A stretch of 64,000 nucleotides of DNA from Vibrio porteresiae DSM 19223 (GCF_024347055.1 NZ_AP024896.1:558001-622000); one strand, 5' to 3'. Positions 8,934 through 18,550 are shown, counted from the stretch's first letter. Notes: generated by a model from the sequence alone, not told the origin. Numbers and translations: made by a program.

Positions 8934-10997
8934 ATGCAGCTAAGCGCAAACAAGACTGCACAGTTTTTTATTTCTAACGAATATCATCAAATTGAGTTAG
9001 ACAAAGAGATCCTGATTTTGTCGTCACGGCAAACAGAAGAGCGTATCCCCTTTCATATTTGGAACGGCTGCGTAAAGCTGCGCCATGGTTTACTGTGGGG
9101 CTCGCTGCAATTTTTTGCCCACGAAGAGTCGGGTGTGCAACGTTCGTGGTTGGTTCAAGGATTGCCTTGGCCCGATTGTCGCGACTTTGCTAATCATGTT
9201 GTCAGTGTTTACCAACAGTGGCACGACAAACAGTGCCAGCAACTTAGTCAATATGTGCCGTTATGGCAACAAGAATTGGCGCGAATTCAATCCATTCCTA
9301 GTTTCTTACCTCATTCACTTGCCAATAATTGGGCGAATGCAGTGTTAAGTGATCTCGATAAGATTGGCATGTCTATCGAAGAGACCTATCAACGCTTACC
9401 TGGCTCGATGACGGAGATGATGCCATGGTTGCTCAATACCTCTGCCCAAGTAGGGGAGCGCAATCAACATTGGCTAGAACAAGAACGCCTTGTTTGGGCA
9501 CCTTTGTTTGAATCTATCGAATCTTCGCCACTCAACTTGAGTCAGCAACAAGCCGTGTTACTCAATGATGACCATAACCTAGTGTTGGCCGGTGCAGGTT
9601 CTGGCAAAACCAGTGTTCTGACCGCTCGTGTGGCTTATCTGCTCCAGAGTCAGTTAGCCCAGCCAGAAGACATTTTGCTGGTAGCATTTGGCAAAGAAGC
9701 CGCGACAGAGATGGAGCAGCGCATTCGAGCCAAAGTGGGTCAGCAAAGTGAAGGCGTTCGCGTCAATACGTTCCACCAACTGGGTTTGTCGATTCTTAAT
9801 CGTGTAGAAGGCAGCGGGGTTACCTTGTCGCCGCTCGCATTGGAGGAGAATCAGAAAAAGGCGTGGTGCATCGATTGGCTAAAACGCCACTGGATGACGC
9901 CGACTAACTTCAAGCGTTGGCAAAAACATCTTTCGAGCTGGCCTATTGCCTATTTAACCGGTGATGACGAACTTGGCAGTCAAGTGGAAAACCCGAAACT
10001 GATTGCTTGGTTAGCGCAGCAGCTTGATCAGTTGGCACAGTTGGGCTTGAAAAAGAAAGAGCTCCAAGAGCGGCTGATTGAACATCCCGATTATGCGCGA
10101 CTTAATAGTGAACTTAGTTTGTGTTGGCCATGCTACCAGGCGTGGCAACAGATGCTGAAAGAAAATGATCAAATCGATTTTAACATCATGATCAGCAGAG
10201 CCACTGACTATGTGGTGAAAGGCAAGTTCCCATCCCCTTGGAAGTTAATCATGATTGATGAGTACCAAGATATTTCGCCGCAGCGTTTGGCGCTGATTCA
10301 AGCCTTAGTTGAGCAAACGCCACAAGGGTGCAATCTCTTTGCGGTTGGGGATGATTGGCAGGCTATTTATCAATTTGCCGGGGCAGATGTTAATCTCACT
10401 ACGCGTTTTTCGGCACGTTTCCCTCATTCTACGATTCATCATTTAGATACGACGTATCGCTTTAACGAGCAGATCGGTTTGGTAGCGAATACCTTTATCG
10501 CGCAAAACCCGAACCAGCTCGAAAAGACCCTCAATAGTGTCAAAGAGCAAAAGCAAAAAGCCGTTTATCTTGCTCCGACTCAGAATGTGGAAAAGATTCT
10601 CGACCAACTTAATCGTAAAGCGGATAGCTTAAAAACGGTGTTATTGCTGGGTCGTAACCACTATCACAAACCGGAATTGCTGAAAGATTGGCAACAGCGT
10701 TATCTCTCGCTAAAAATGGAGTTTATGACCTGTCATGCGAGTAAGGGCAAAGAGGCCGATTATGTGATTCTGTTGTGTGTCGATGAAGGACAGTTTCCTG
10801 CGAAAGTGAAAGCGGTCCACCTTGATGGAGCACTCAATCAGACTCAGGATGATTTTCCGTTTGCAGAAGAGCGTCGTCTATTTTATGTAGCGCTGACTCG
10901 CGCCAAGGAAAAAGTGTGGATTACCCACAGTGGACAAGGTTCGGTATTTGTTCAGGAATTGGTGAATGGCGATTATCCAGTGATCAAACAGAAATAG
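8934..10997 (+). CDS. helD: DNA helicase IV (UvrD/Rep-type superfamily 1)
   Basis: HelD is a 3'-5' DNA helicase. An N-terminal family-specific region (about 1-190) is followed by all SF1 motifs: motif I GAGSGKTSVLTAR, motif Ia AFGKEAATEMEQRI, motif II MIDEYQDISPQR, motif III GDDWQAIYQFAGAD, motif IV TYRFNEQI, motif V TCHASKGKEADYVIL and motif VI EERRLFYVALTRAKE. The frame is open from 8898. Met at 8934 (MQLSANKTAQFF) is chosen because it lines up with the start of E. coli HelD and has GACGAG upstream; the 36-base longer version is possible. Confidence 0.92.
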   Translation: MQLSANKTAQFFISNEYHQIELDKEILILSSRQTEERIPFHIWNGCVKLRHGLLWGSLQFFAHEESGVQRSWLVQGLPWPDCRDFANHVVSVYQQWHDKQCQQLSQYVPLWQQELARIQSIPSFLPHSLANNWANAVLSDLDKIGMSIEETYQRLPGSMTEMMPWLLNTSAQVGERNQHWLEQERLVWAPLFESIESSPLNLSQQQAVLLNDDHNLVLAGAGSGKTSVLTARVAYLLQSQLAQPEDILLVAFGKEAATEMEQRIRAKVGQQSEGVRVNTFHQLGLSILNRVEGSGVTLSPLALEENQKKAWCIDWLKRHWMTPTNFKRWQKHLSSWPIAYLTGDDELGSQVENPKLIAWLAQQLDQLAQLGLKKKELQERLIEHPDYARLNSELSLCWPCYQAWQQMLKENDQIDFNIMISRATDYVVKGKFPSPWKLIMIDEYQDISPQRLALIQALVEQTPQGCNLFAVGDDWQAIYQFAGADVNLTTRFSARFPHSTIHHLDTTYRFNEQIGLVANTFIAQNPNQLEKTLNSVKEQKQKAVYLAPTQNVEKILDQLNRKADSLKTVLLLGRNHYHKPELLKDWQQRYLSLKMEFMTCHASKGKEADYVILLCVDEGQFPAKVKAVHLDGALNQTQDDFPFAEERRLFYVALTRAKEKVWITHSGQGSVFVQELVNGDYPVIKQK

Positions 10998-11033
10998 TTA
11001 ATTGAGTTATACATCAATTATTTAGGCTTATAG

Positions 11034-11068
11034 AAAGGAAGAGAATTATTTCATCTTCCTTTTTTTTA
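11034..11068 (+). terminator. Terminator after helD
   Basis: AAAGGAAGA (11034-11042) pairs with TCTTCCTTT (11054-11062), with an 11-base loop and a run of Ts after the stem. Confidence 0.85.
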
Positions 11069-11181
11069 CCTGTATATTATGGATGGCTAATTTAATGCGT
11101 AAAAAGCATCATTATAACCAATGAGTTGCGAAATCTAACTAAGATGCCACTGCTCATAATGCAATAGGTGAACAGAAAAGA

Positions 11182-12546
11182 GTGATCAATATTTTACAGT
11201 GGTACAACGCTTCCCTGAGCCGTCGGATCAGCAGTGTCTTTATGGTGTTGTTGACGATTCTGCTGATCGTGATTGCTTTCTCCATTAATCAGTTACGTGT
11301 GATTGATGCGGAAATGAAAGAAGTGGCGTATATCGATGTGCCCCTCAACCAAATTATGGAACGGGTCGAGATGTTGCAGCTTGAGCAGCACATCTTGCTG
11401 GAGCAATTTCGCCTCAAAGAACGTGATCCTGCGGGGAAAATGAGCCCAGATCAAGAGTACGCTTATCAAAAGCAACAGATGAAAGCCTTGCTAGATCAGG
11501 CGGTGGAACTGATTGCCCAGAATCTGAAGGCGAACTCCATTCGTTTCGAAAAGCAGCAGCATCAGGGCTTACTCGATGAAATAGAAGCGTATCATCACCA
11601 CAGCGATCAGTTTGAAACGGCACTAGGTGATATGCTGCATAACGAAACAATCAGTGAGAGTAGCAAGCAGCATCTTGAACAGTTGGCCAACAACTTGGAA
11701 CAGTCGGTTCAACAAATATTAACCCAAATTGAACAGCTCACCGTCGATGCTAGCCGTTATACCGAAAAGCATGAACAGGAATTCTTTTGGGTTAACATGG
11801 CACTCGGTATTTGTGCACTGGTTATTGGGTTTCTGCTCACTGGCTATATTGTGCAGTTTTTCCATAAACGTATTGCCCGAATGAAACACGACATTGCGCA
11901 AATCGATTCTTCTTTAACGACGGGGACTCCGATTCCTTTTCCTCAAGTGACAGACTCTGCAGATTACTTGGATGAATTTTCTGCATTGGAACAAGAGCTT
12001 AAACTCGTGATGGGCCGTCTAGCTCAGGAAATTGAAAATAGAGAGTTAGTCGAGCAGCAGCTATTGCGTTTGGCCACCCATGATAAGTTGACTGGCGCAT
12101 ACAACCGTCATAAATGGGATGATCAGCTCAAGTGGCAAGTCTCTCTCGGTCAACAAGGGGCGCTATTTAGCTTAGTGCTGTTGGATATTGATTACTTCAA
12201 ACGAATTAACGACCAATTTGGTCACCCTGTTGGTGATAAAGTCTTAACCCATTTATGTCAGTTGATTCAAAGTGAACTGGATAATACCTCAATGCTTTTT
12301 CGTATTGGTGGCGAAGAGTTTGCCATTATTCTCCCACTCAAAAATGGCCAGATGGCACTGCAATTTGCCGAAACGATCCGAGTCAAAATTGAGCAGAGTG
12401 CTGAACCGGGAATCCCTGCCTACACTGTCAGTATGGGAGTGTGTGAATGTCAGGCTCAAGATAGTGTGCGAACGCTATTTAATCGCGTTGATCAATGCCT
12501 CTATCATGCAAAAGGTCAAGGTCGTAACCAAGTGATTCTTGAGTAG
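11182..12546 (+). CDS. Membrane diguanylate cyclase, first of a tandem pair
   Basis: The protein (454 residues, GTG start) makes c-di-GMP from GTP. It has a first membrane helix (about 15-35), a periplasmic four-helix-bundle-like sensor rich in Gln and Glu (about 36-205), a second helix (about 207-228), a HAMP/linker coiled region and a C-terminal GGDEF domain (about 300-454). The active site is GGEEF in FRIGGEEFAIILP. The residues where the RxxD inhibitory site should be read DNTS, so product inhibition is probably lost. It is clearly paralogous to the next gene along its whole length (same 454-codon frame), and the two were probably made by tandem duplication. Confidence 0.92.
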   Translation: MINILQWYNASLSRRISSVFMVLLTILLIVIAFSINQLRVIDAEMKEVAYIDVPLNQIMERVEMLQLEQHILLEQFRLKERDPAGKMSPDQEYAYQKQQMKALLDQAVELIAQNLKANSIRFEKQQHQGLLDEIEAYHHHSDQFETALGDMLHNETISESSKQHLEQLANNLEQSVQQILTQIEQLTVDASRYTEKHEQEFFWVNMALGICALVIGFLLTGYIVQFFHKRIARMKHDIAQIDSSLTTGTPIPFPQVTDSADYLDEFSALEQELKLVMGRLAQEIENRELVEQQLLRLATHDKLTGAYNRHKWDDQLKWQVSLGQQGALFSLVLLDIDYFKRINDQFGHPVGDKVLTHLCQLIQSELDNTSMLFRIGGEEFAIILPLKNGQMALQFAETIRVKIEQSAEPGIPAYTVSMGVCECQAQDSVRTLFNRVDQCLYHAKGQGRNQVILE

Positions 12547-12597
12547 CCATCGGCTGCTTTTTAATCATGTGTTTAAATCAAACTTCAACTGCTCATT

Positions 12598-13866
12598 ATG
12601 AAATTTATTGCTTGGTATAATTCATCATTAAGTCGTCGTATTAGCAGCATCTTTATGGTGTTGTTAACCATTTTGCTCATAGTGATTGTTTTTTCTATCT
12701 ATAAACTGCGGGTCATTGATTCGGAAATGAAGGAAGTGGCCTACATTGATGTGCCCCTCAATCAAATTATGGGGCGTATCGAGATGTTGCAATTGGAGCA
12801 ACATATCTTACTAGAGCAGTTCAAACTTAAAGAGCATGCTGACAAGCACAAGCTATCTCCGAGCCAAGAATACGCTTATCAGAAAAAGCAGATCAAAGAT
12901 TTGCTGGATAAAGCCGTTGAGCTCGTGATGCAAAATCTTGAGCAAAACCATATTCGCTTTGAGCGGGGCGAGCACCGACAATTGCTGCAGGAAATTGAAC
13001 GTTATCATGAACGTAGTAACCAGTTTGAGCAGGTGCTCGGTGACGTTTTAGATGACCAAGAAACGCCTTTGGAGCAAAAGATTGTTCTGGAAGACCTCGC
13101 TAATCAGTTAGAAAGCTCAGTGCAAGCGATCTTAAAAGGGCTCGATAAGCTCACCGATGACACCAGCCGTTATACGGAAAAACATGAGCAGGAGTTTTAT
13201 TGGATTAACATCGCGTTAGGGGTGTGCGCAACGATATTGGGTATTGCTTTGACAACCTACATAGTGCGCTTTTTTATGCTGCGCATTGCCCGTATCAAAC
13301 AAGATATCCAGCACTTAGATGAATCGATCACACATGGTGAAACCGCTGAATACGGTGATTTGATCAGCGATGATCCACGTGCTTTAGATGAGTTTAGCCA
13401 ACTAGAAGTAGAGCTGAAGCATATGATGGTGCGTCTAGCGCAAGAGATCACCAATCGTGAACAAGTCGAGCAGGAGCTATTGATGTTAGCTACTCGCGAT
13501 AAACTGACTGGAGCATACAATCGTCATAAGTGGGATGAGCAATTCAAACTGCAAGTGGAATTAGCTCGGCAGGGAAGTCCATTAAGCTTGATTCTATTGG
13601 ATATTGATTACTTTAAGAAAATTAATGATCAATACGGACATTCGATAGGGGATAAGGTCCTTAAGCATTTATGTGGTTTGTTGACCCGCTTATTGCGCTC
13701 TAGCGATCAGCTGTTTCGAATTGGCGGGGAAGAGTTTGCCATTTTGCTGCCATTGCAAAACGGACAAGCGGCGTTACAGCTCGCTGAAACATTACGAGTG
13801 GCGGTAGAAACATCCGAAACAGCACCGTTACCTGGATTCACGGTCAGTATTGGCGTGACTCAATGA
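12598..13866 (+). CDS. Membrane diguanylate cyclase, second of the pair, cut by an in-frame TGA
   Basis: The layout is the same as the preceding gene (two membrane helices, periplasmic bundle, GGDEF). The active site FRIGGEEFAILLP is intact, and unlike its twin it keeps an RxxD inhibitory site (RSSD, five residues before GGEEF). The frame ends at TGA 13864-13866. If that codon is ignored the frame continues to a stop at 13960-13962 with the expected GGDEF ending (LFNRTDQALYQAKARGRNQVV), giving 454 codons, exactly the length of its twin. The missing 31 residues hold the final helix and strand of the GGDEF fold, so the protein as read is probably unstable or inactive. It could be a fresh pseudogene, a readthrough case or a sequence error. 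Confidence 0.85.
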   Translation: MKFIAWYNSSLSRRISSIFMVLLTILLIVIVFSIYKLRVIDSEMKEVAYIDVPLNQIMGRIEMLQLEQHILLEQFKLKEHADKHKLSPSQEYAYQKKQIKDLLDKAVELVMQNLEQNHIRFERGEHRQLLQEIERYHERSNQFEQVLGDVLDDQETPLEQKIVLEDLANQLESSVQAILKGLDKLTDDTSRYTEKHEQEFYWINIALGVCATILGIALTTYIVRFFMLRIARIKQDIQHLDESITHGETAEYGDLISDDPRALDEFSQLEVELKHMMVRLAQEITNREQVEQELLMLATRDKLTGAYNRHKWDEQFKLQVELARQGSPLSLILLDIDYFKKINDQYGHSIGDKVLKHLCGLLTRLLRSSDQLFRIGGEEFAILLPLQNGQAALQLAETLRVAVETSETAPLPGFTVSIGVTQ

Positions 13867-14005
13867 CAAACTGGCGATACAGTTAAGTCACTGTTTAATC
13901 GCACTGACCAAGCTCTTTATCAAGCCAAAGCGCGAGGACGAAATCAGGTAGTGATGGAGTGATGAGCAACATCACTCAAGGAATGACTCTGGAAAAGGAA
14001 TCAAA

Positions 14006-14629
14006 ATGACTCAAGCTCTAATCTTAGTCGATGTGCAGAATGACTTTGCCCCCGGTGGTAGCTTAGCGGTACCCCAAGGGGATCACATCGTTCCGGTGAT
14101 TAACCGCCTCTTACCCCATTTTGAGCATGTGATTGCGACCAAGGATTGGCATCCTGTCGGTCATGCCAGCTTTGCTTCAACGCATGGTGAACCCGTAGGC
14201 TCAGTGATTGACCTTAATGGTATGGCACAAATGATGTGGCCAGATCATTGTGTTCAGCACACTTCTGGAGCGGCTTTTATTCCGAGCTTAAACCGGAGCA
14301 ATATTGAACATGTGATCTTTAAAGGAACTCAGTTAGGTATTGATAGCTATAGCGGCTTTTTTGACAATCAACGCCTGCAAGCAACAGGCTTAGAAGAATA
14401 TTTACGTGAACATAATTACACTGATATTTATATTGTCGGTCTAGCAACGGATTATTGTGTGAAATTTACAGCACTTGATTCTGTATCCTGTGGGTTTAAT
14501 ACGTTTGTCATTAGTGATGCTTGCCGCGGTGTGAATATTCATCCTGAGGATTCTAATAACGCATTAGAAGAGATGAAAAATGCCGGCTGCCATATTGTGA
14601 CTAGTGCCGAGGTTTTGGCTGAAAAGTAA
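14006..14629 (+). CDS. pncA: Nicotinamidase / pyrazinamidase
   Basis: PncA hydrolyses nicotinamide to nicotinate and ammonia for NAD salvage. Family residues are visible: the catalytic Asp and metal region in LILVDVQNDFAPGGSLAVP (residues 6-24), KDWHPVGHASF (metal ligands and catalytic Lys nearby), WPDHCVQHTSGAAF, and the catalytic Cys in GLATDYCVKFTALDS. The length of 207 residues fits. It starts 43 bases after the diguanylate cyclase remnant, with AAAGGA upstream of the ATG. Confidence 0.95.
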   Translation: MTQALILVDVQNDFAPGGSLAVPQGDHIVPVINRLLPHFEHVIATKDWHPVGHASFASTHGEPVGSVIDLNGMAQMMWPDHCVQHTSGAAFIPSLNRSNIEHVIFKGTQLGIDSYSGFFDNQRLQATGLEEYLREHNYTDIYIVGLATDYCVKFTALDSVSCGFNTFVISDACRGVNIHPEDSNNALEEMKNAGCHIVTSAEVLAEK

Positions 14630-14703
14630 TCATTAATATACTGATTTTATTGATTTAAGTCTCATCTATTATTAAGTGAGTTTCCTCTTTTATTTCCGCT
14701 TTC

Positions 14704-14735
14704 TATCACGGGTGTAACACCCGTGATATGACTTT
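14704..14735 (+). terminator. Likely terminator after pncA
   Basis: TATCACGGGTG (14704-14714) and CACCCGTGATA (14718-14728) form a perfect 11-bp stem with a TAA loop, 75 bases after the pncA stop. The tail (TGACTTT) is only weakly T-rich. Confidence 0.55.
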
Positions 14736-14920
14736 AATTCCCTCAAAATATGTCTGTTACTATTCTCGTTAGCTATATTTGCGATCAACTTTCCAATTCA
14801 TCTCTTCTATTAAAACCACTTCACCTATATGAAGTTAAAATACTTTTTAAAAGCAATTAAAATATCGTTTCAATTTTATGCGGGCAGCAGGTGATATCGA
14901 AATTATTTAGGAGTTAAACG

Positions 14921-16507
14921 ATGAAAATAACAAGTCAAAGAGCGTTATGGCGCGCGTGTAGCGCAGTCGCTCTCGCCGTGGTGAGTATGTCTGCATTGGC
15001 GGAAAATTGTTCCACAATGCCCACGTCTGGTAGTACGTATTACATTATCAATAAAGGCTCTAGCCAAGCGTTGGATGTGAATACCAATGACACCAGTACT
15101 GTCCCTAACGTGATTACTTATGAGTTCTGGGAACCGACCAACCAGCAGTTTGTATTGACCAAGCAGAGCGATAACTATTGGGAAATTAAGTCGGTTTATA
15201 ACAGCAAGCTGGTGGAAGTGTTAAATTCATCGACCTCTGATGGTGCCAACGTGGATACTTATACCGATTGGGATGGTGACAATCAGCGTTGGGAGATCAA
15301 AACGGACTCCGATGGCGGTTTTAAAATCGTTAACAAAAACTCTCAACTCTCTTTGACGGTGGCAGGTTCCACCAACGGGTCTAACGTTTATCAAAACTCA
15401 GATGAATCTTTAAGCTCACAACGTTGGTACATCAACCCTGTTTCTGGCTCTTGTAGCAGCTCGTCTGATTCCGATCTCGTTGGCTTTGCTGCTCAATCCG
15501 GTGACGATGGTTTATCCACCACGACAGGTGGTGCTGCGGGTAGTACCGTGACAGTATCAAGCTGCTCGGCATTAACCTCAGCGTTGACCTCTTCATCCGC
15601 TCAAGTGATTCAGATTCCGGCAAGTACATCGATTGATTGTCGCACGTCAGACAGGACAGTCGCGGCTTGTGCTTTGGACTGTTCTAACTGGGGTGACAGC
15701 GGCAAAACTTGGTATCGCATTCCAACTAGTAGCCAAAGCTGTAGTGATTTTGATGGCAGCACTTCTAGCAGCACGGTCAATGTCACACGTAATGAATCGA
15801 CCATCTATGTCAAATCCAACAAAACCTTAATTGGGCTAGGCAGCGATTCGAAAATCATTGGTGCCAACCTCTATTTGAGTGGCGTAGAAAACGTCATCAT
15901 CCGTAACTTGGCGATCAGCACCATTAACCCTTCATTGGTCGAAGCGGGCGATGGTATTACGGTGAACGACAGTAGTCACGTGTGGATCGACCACGTTGCC
16001 TTTAGCAATATCAGTGATGGTTATGTGGATGTCGATAGCAGCAAAAACGTCACTGTCAGCTGGAACCGTTTTTACGGCTATAACTCACAAGTATGTGCAA
16101 GCCAACATTGGTACACAAACTTAGTTTCGGATTCTCAAGTCACTTTCCATCATAACTTCTGGGATACCGCTGCAGGGCGTAACCCTAAAATTGAAGGGGA
16201 AGATGCTCGCGTGCACCTATTCAATAACTATTGGAAAGACATCACTTATTTCTCAATCGGTGGTGATGACAGCGCGCAAATTCTGGTAGAAAACAACTAC
16301 TTCGAAAATAGTGTTAAACCGCACTGGAACATCGGTAGTGCGTATTTCAGTGCTTCAGGTAACACCTATACTGGCGTTTCTTCAACCGACCAGTACAAGG
16401 ACAGTGGTTCAACGGTCTTCTCTGACGTCGATATGTACGACTACACATTAGAGGAAACCAGCGCTTTGGGTAGTGAGGTTGACGGCGGTACAGGTCCACA
16501 AGACTAG
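14921..16507 (+). CDS. Secreted pectate lyase (PL1) with N-terminal ricin-type lectin domain
   Basis: The protein (528 residues) has a signal peptide ending at ALA-EN (residue 27). A beta-trefoil of the ricin/CBM13 type follows (about 30-170), with repeats such as YYIINKGSSQALDV, WEIKSVYNSKLVEVLN and FKIVNKNSQLSLTV, each near a QxW motif (NQQF, NQRW, SQRW). Then comes a right-handed beta-helix of the PL1 type (about 185-500) with SHVWIDHVAF, the calcium-site Asp pair in DGYVDVDSSKNVTVSW, and HHNFWDTAAGRNPK, whose Arg is the likely catalytic base. It cleaves pectate by beta-elimination outside the cell. No other pectin gene is nearby. Confidence 0.92.
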   Translation: MKITSQRALWRACSAVALAVVSMSALAENCSTMPTSGSTYYIINKGSSQALDVNTNDTSTVPNVITYEFWEPTNQQFVLTKQSDNYWEIKSVYNSKLVEVLNSSTSDGANVDTYTDWDGDNQRWEIKTDSDGGFKIVNKNSQLSLTVAGSTNGSNVYQNSDESLSSQRWYINPVSGSCSSSSDSDLVGFAAQSGDDGLSTTTGGAAGSTVTVSSCSALTSALTSSSAQVIQIPASTSIDCRTSDRTVAACALDCSNWGDSGKTWYRIPTSSQSCSDFDGSTSSSTVNVTRNESTIYVKSNKTLIGLGSDSKIIGANLYLSGVENVIIRNLAISTINPSLVEAGDGITVNDSSHVWIDHVAFSNISDGYVDVDSSKNVTVSWNRFYGYNSQVCASQHWYTNLVSDSQVTFHHNFWDTAAGRNPKIEGEDARVHLFNNYWKDITYFSIGGDDSAQILVENNYFENSVKPHWNIGSAYFSASGNTYTGVSSTDQYKDSGSTVFSDVDMYDYTLEETSALGSEVDGGTGPQD

Positions 16508-16532
16508 TACTGGCTGTTTGGCTATGTGTTTA

Positions 16533-16559
16533 GGGCTCAGAAATGAGCCCTTTTTTTGT
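16533..16559 (+). terminator. Terminator after the pectate lyase gene
   Basis: GGGCTCA (16533-16539) and TGAGCCC (16544-16550) form the stem, followed by seven Ts. Confidence 0.9.
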
Positions 16560-16601
16560 TTTGCTGTTGGTGTAAGCAAGAAGTGTAGCGAATTAGAACG
16601 C

Positions 16602-17057
16602 TTATGTGCGATCGGCCAAATACGCTTGATAGTCAGGAACTTCGATATCCACTTCTTGGTTAATGAGATCAGAATTGAAGATGAACTTTGCGCTAGCGCG
16701 GTTGGTAGCAACGGGAATATTCCATACGCTGGCGATGCGCAATAGCGCTTTGACATCTGGGTCGTGCGGTACGGCATTGAGAGGATCCCAGAAGAACACT
16801 AAGACATCGATTTTACACTCTGAAATCAGTGCACCGATTTGTTGGTCGCCGCCCATCGGGCCACTGATCATACTTTGAATGGCAAGTCCTGTCTCTTTAC
16901 TGAGCATGCGACCGGTGGTGCCGGTGGCGTAAAGAAAGTGTTGTTGTAGCTTTTCTTTGTTCTCTTCTACCCAACGCAGAAGTTCGCTTTTGCAGTTATC
17001 ATGCGCAACTAAAGCGATATGCTTGTGAGCGTTCAGTGTCCGTATGGTCTTTTTCAT
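16602..17057 (-). CDS. mgsA: Methylglyoxal synthase
   Basis: MgsA converts dihydroxyacetone phosphate to methylglyoxal and phosphate, an overflow route of glycolysis. The sequence follows the E. coli enzyme almost motif for motif: RTLNAHKHIALVAHDNCK, YATGTTGRMLSKETG, SGPMGGDQQIGALISE (phosphate site), VFFWDPLNAVPHDPDVKALLRIA (catalytic Asp) and NIPVATNRASAKF. The frame is open to 17093, but ATG at 17057 has AGGAAAA upstream and gives the family's usual length (151 residues). It faces the pectate lyase gene. Confidence 0.96.
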   Translation of the reverse strand: MKKTIRTLNAHKHIALVAHDNCKSELLRWVEENKEKLQQHFLYATGTTGRMLSKETGLAIQSMISGPMGGDQQIGALISECKIDVLVFFWDPLNAVPHDPDVKALLRIASVWNIPVATNRASAKFIFNSDLINQEVDIEVPDYQAYLADRT

Positions 17058-17270
17058 GGTGTTTTCCTGGTGTCTCACGATATCGACCAGCACATCTAAA
17101 GTGTACTTGGGTCTTCATCTTGAGCGCTTGGGCTTAAGTTATTTGGATTGCTAATCGTTGAATGCTATAAGAATTAAAACACTATTTCAGTGACCTTGTC
17201 GATCATCTCTTAATGATAACGAATCAATAAGGTCAATAACCTAGCTGGATTTGCCTAAAACAGTGATCCA

Positions 17271-17297
17271 ATAAAAAGGCGCCCAATTTGGGCGCCT
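17271..17297 (-). terminator. Terminator of yqhD
   Basis: On the reverse strand AGGCGCCCAA and TTGGGCGCCT form a 10-bp stem, followed by TTTTTAT, 26 bases after the yqhD stop. Confidence 0.9.
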
Positions 17298-17322
17298 GAA
17301 TAGGGATAGGGAAAGCGGTCGG

Positions 17323-18471
17323 TTAGGCGAGCGCATTTTCCAGAATTTGACGAGATTGAGTCAAAGTAATAGCACGGTTTTCGCCCAGAGCGGTCATGCC
17401 ATGGTGCTCCAACTGTTTTACCACCGTATCCACGGCTTCTTCGTGTGTCATGCCATGATCGGCAAATTGAGTCGCCACCTCTAAGCTATGGTAGAACGCT
17501 TCAATCGCATCAATGGTACGTTCTGCCAAATCAGCCCCAGCTGGCAATTGGAATACGTTACGCCCCATTTGCTCAAGTTTGGCGCGTTTGGCTTTAATCT
17601 GGTTACGCAGTAGCGATGGTTGAATAATGGCTAATGAACGACCGTGATCAACATGCCAAAGGGCAGTCAGTTCATGACCAATCATGTGTGTTGCCCAGTC
17701 TTGAGGTACGCCAGTACCAATCAAACCGTTGAGTGCTTGGTTTGCCGCCCACATGAGGTTGGCGCGCCATGCATCGTTGTCACGATCTGCAAACTGTTCG
17801 CCGACCTGTTTAAGTGTGCGTAGCAGTGTTTCTGCATAACCATCTTGAACCATGGCATTGGCTGGCATGGTGATGTATTGCTCACAGGTGTGCACCCAAG
17901 CATCGACAATCCCGTTCACCAATTGGCGTTCAGGGAGTGTTTTCATCACATCTGGGTCCATAACGGCAAAGCGTGGTTGCACCACTTTGGCATGGAAAGC
18001 CAGTTTATCTGCGGTCTCTTTTTTGGTGATCACTGCGCCAGCATTGGATTCAGAGCCAGTGGCAGGCAAAGTTAAAATCGCCCCAAGAGGAACTGCGGTC
18101 GTTACGTCGTGTTTTTTGGTCAGGATATCCCAGCCGTCACCGTCATAGTGCGCTGCTGCCGCGACGTATTTGGAACCATCAATCACTGAACCGCCGCCAA
18201 CGGCAAGGATAAAGTCGATATCGTCTTGTTTTACAATGGCAACGGCCTTGTCTAGCGTCTCTTTAGTTGGGTTGGCTTCGACACCAGAGAACTCTTGCCA
18301 ATGATGGTTTTTGAGAGCACTCACTACTTGATCATAAACGCCATTGCGCTTAACTGAGCCACCGCCATAAATCACCAATACTTTTTGGTCGGTTGGGATT
18401 TCATTGGTAATTGCGGCAATTTGCCCTTGCCCAAAATGAATGCGAGTTGGATTAAAGTATGTAAATTGCAT
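17323..18471 (-). CDS. yqhD: NADPH-dependent aldehyde reductase, YqhD-type iron-containing alcohol dehydrogenase
   Basis: This 382-residue enzyme reduces a wide range of aldehydes with NADPH and is linked to detoxification of methylglyoxal and lipid-derived aldehydes. Signatures are YGGGSVK, AVGGGSVIDGSKYVAAAA (cofactor site), LTLPATGSESNAGAVI and the metal-binding Asp/His set in GIVDAWVHTCEQY, WATHMIGHELTALW and HVDHGRSLAI. The start is ATG 18471 with GGAG eight bases upstream; the longer frame needs a TTG at 18483 and has no ribosome site. It is divergent from its probable regulator yqhC and next to mgsA, which makes an aldehyde substrate. Confidence 0.95.
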   Translation of the reverse strand: MQFTYFNPTRIHFGQGQIAAITNEIPTDQKVLVIYGGGSVKRNGVYDQVVSALKNHHWQEFSGVEANPTKETLDKAVAIVKQDDIDFILAVGGGSVIDGSKYVAAAAHYDGDGWDILTKKHDVTTAVPLGAILTLPATGSESNAGAVITKKETADKLAFHAKVVQPRFAVMDPDVMKTLPERQLVNGIVDAWVHTCEQYITMPANAMVQDGYAETLLRTLKQVGEQFADRDNDAWRANLMWAANQALNGLIGTGVPQDWATHMIGHELTALWHVDHGRSLAIIQPSLLRNQIKAKRAKLEQMGRNVFQLPAGADLAERTIDAIEAFYHSLEVATQFADHGMTHEEAVDTVVKQLEHHGMTALGENRAITLTQSRQILENALA

Positions 18472-18550
18472 CTGACACTCCAATTGCTATGTAAATGGGG
18501 ATGTTTCCCAATTATCGTTATGATGCCCATAAGGCACACAGAACTTAATT

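Noticed and set aside
13864..13866. TGA as a selenocysteine codon
   Set aside because: GGDEF proteins do not use selenocysteine, the twin has Glu-Cys-Gln-Ala here without need of Sec, and no SECIS-like hairpin was evident.
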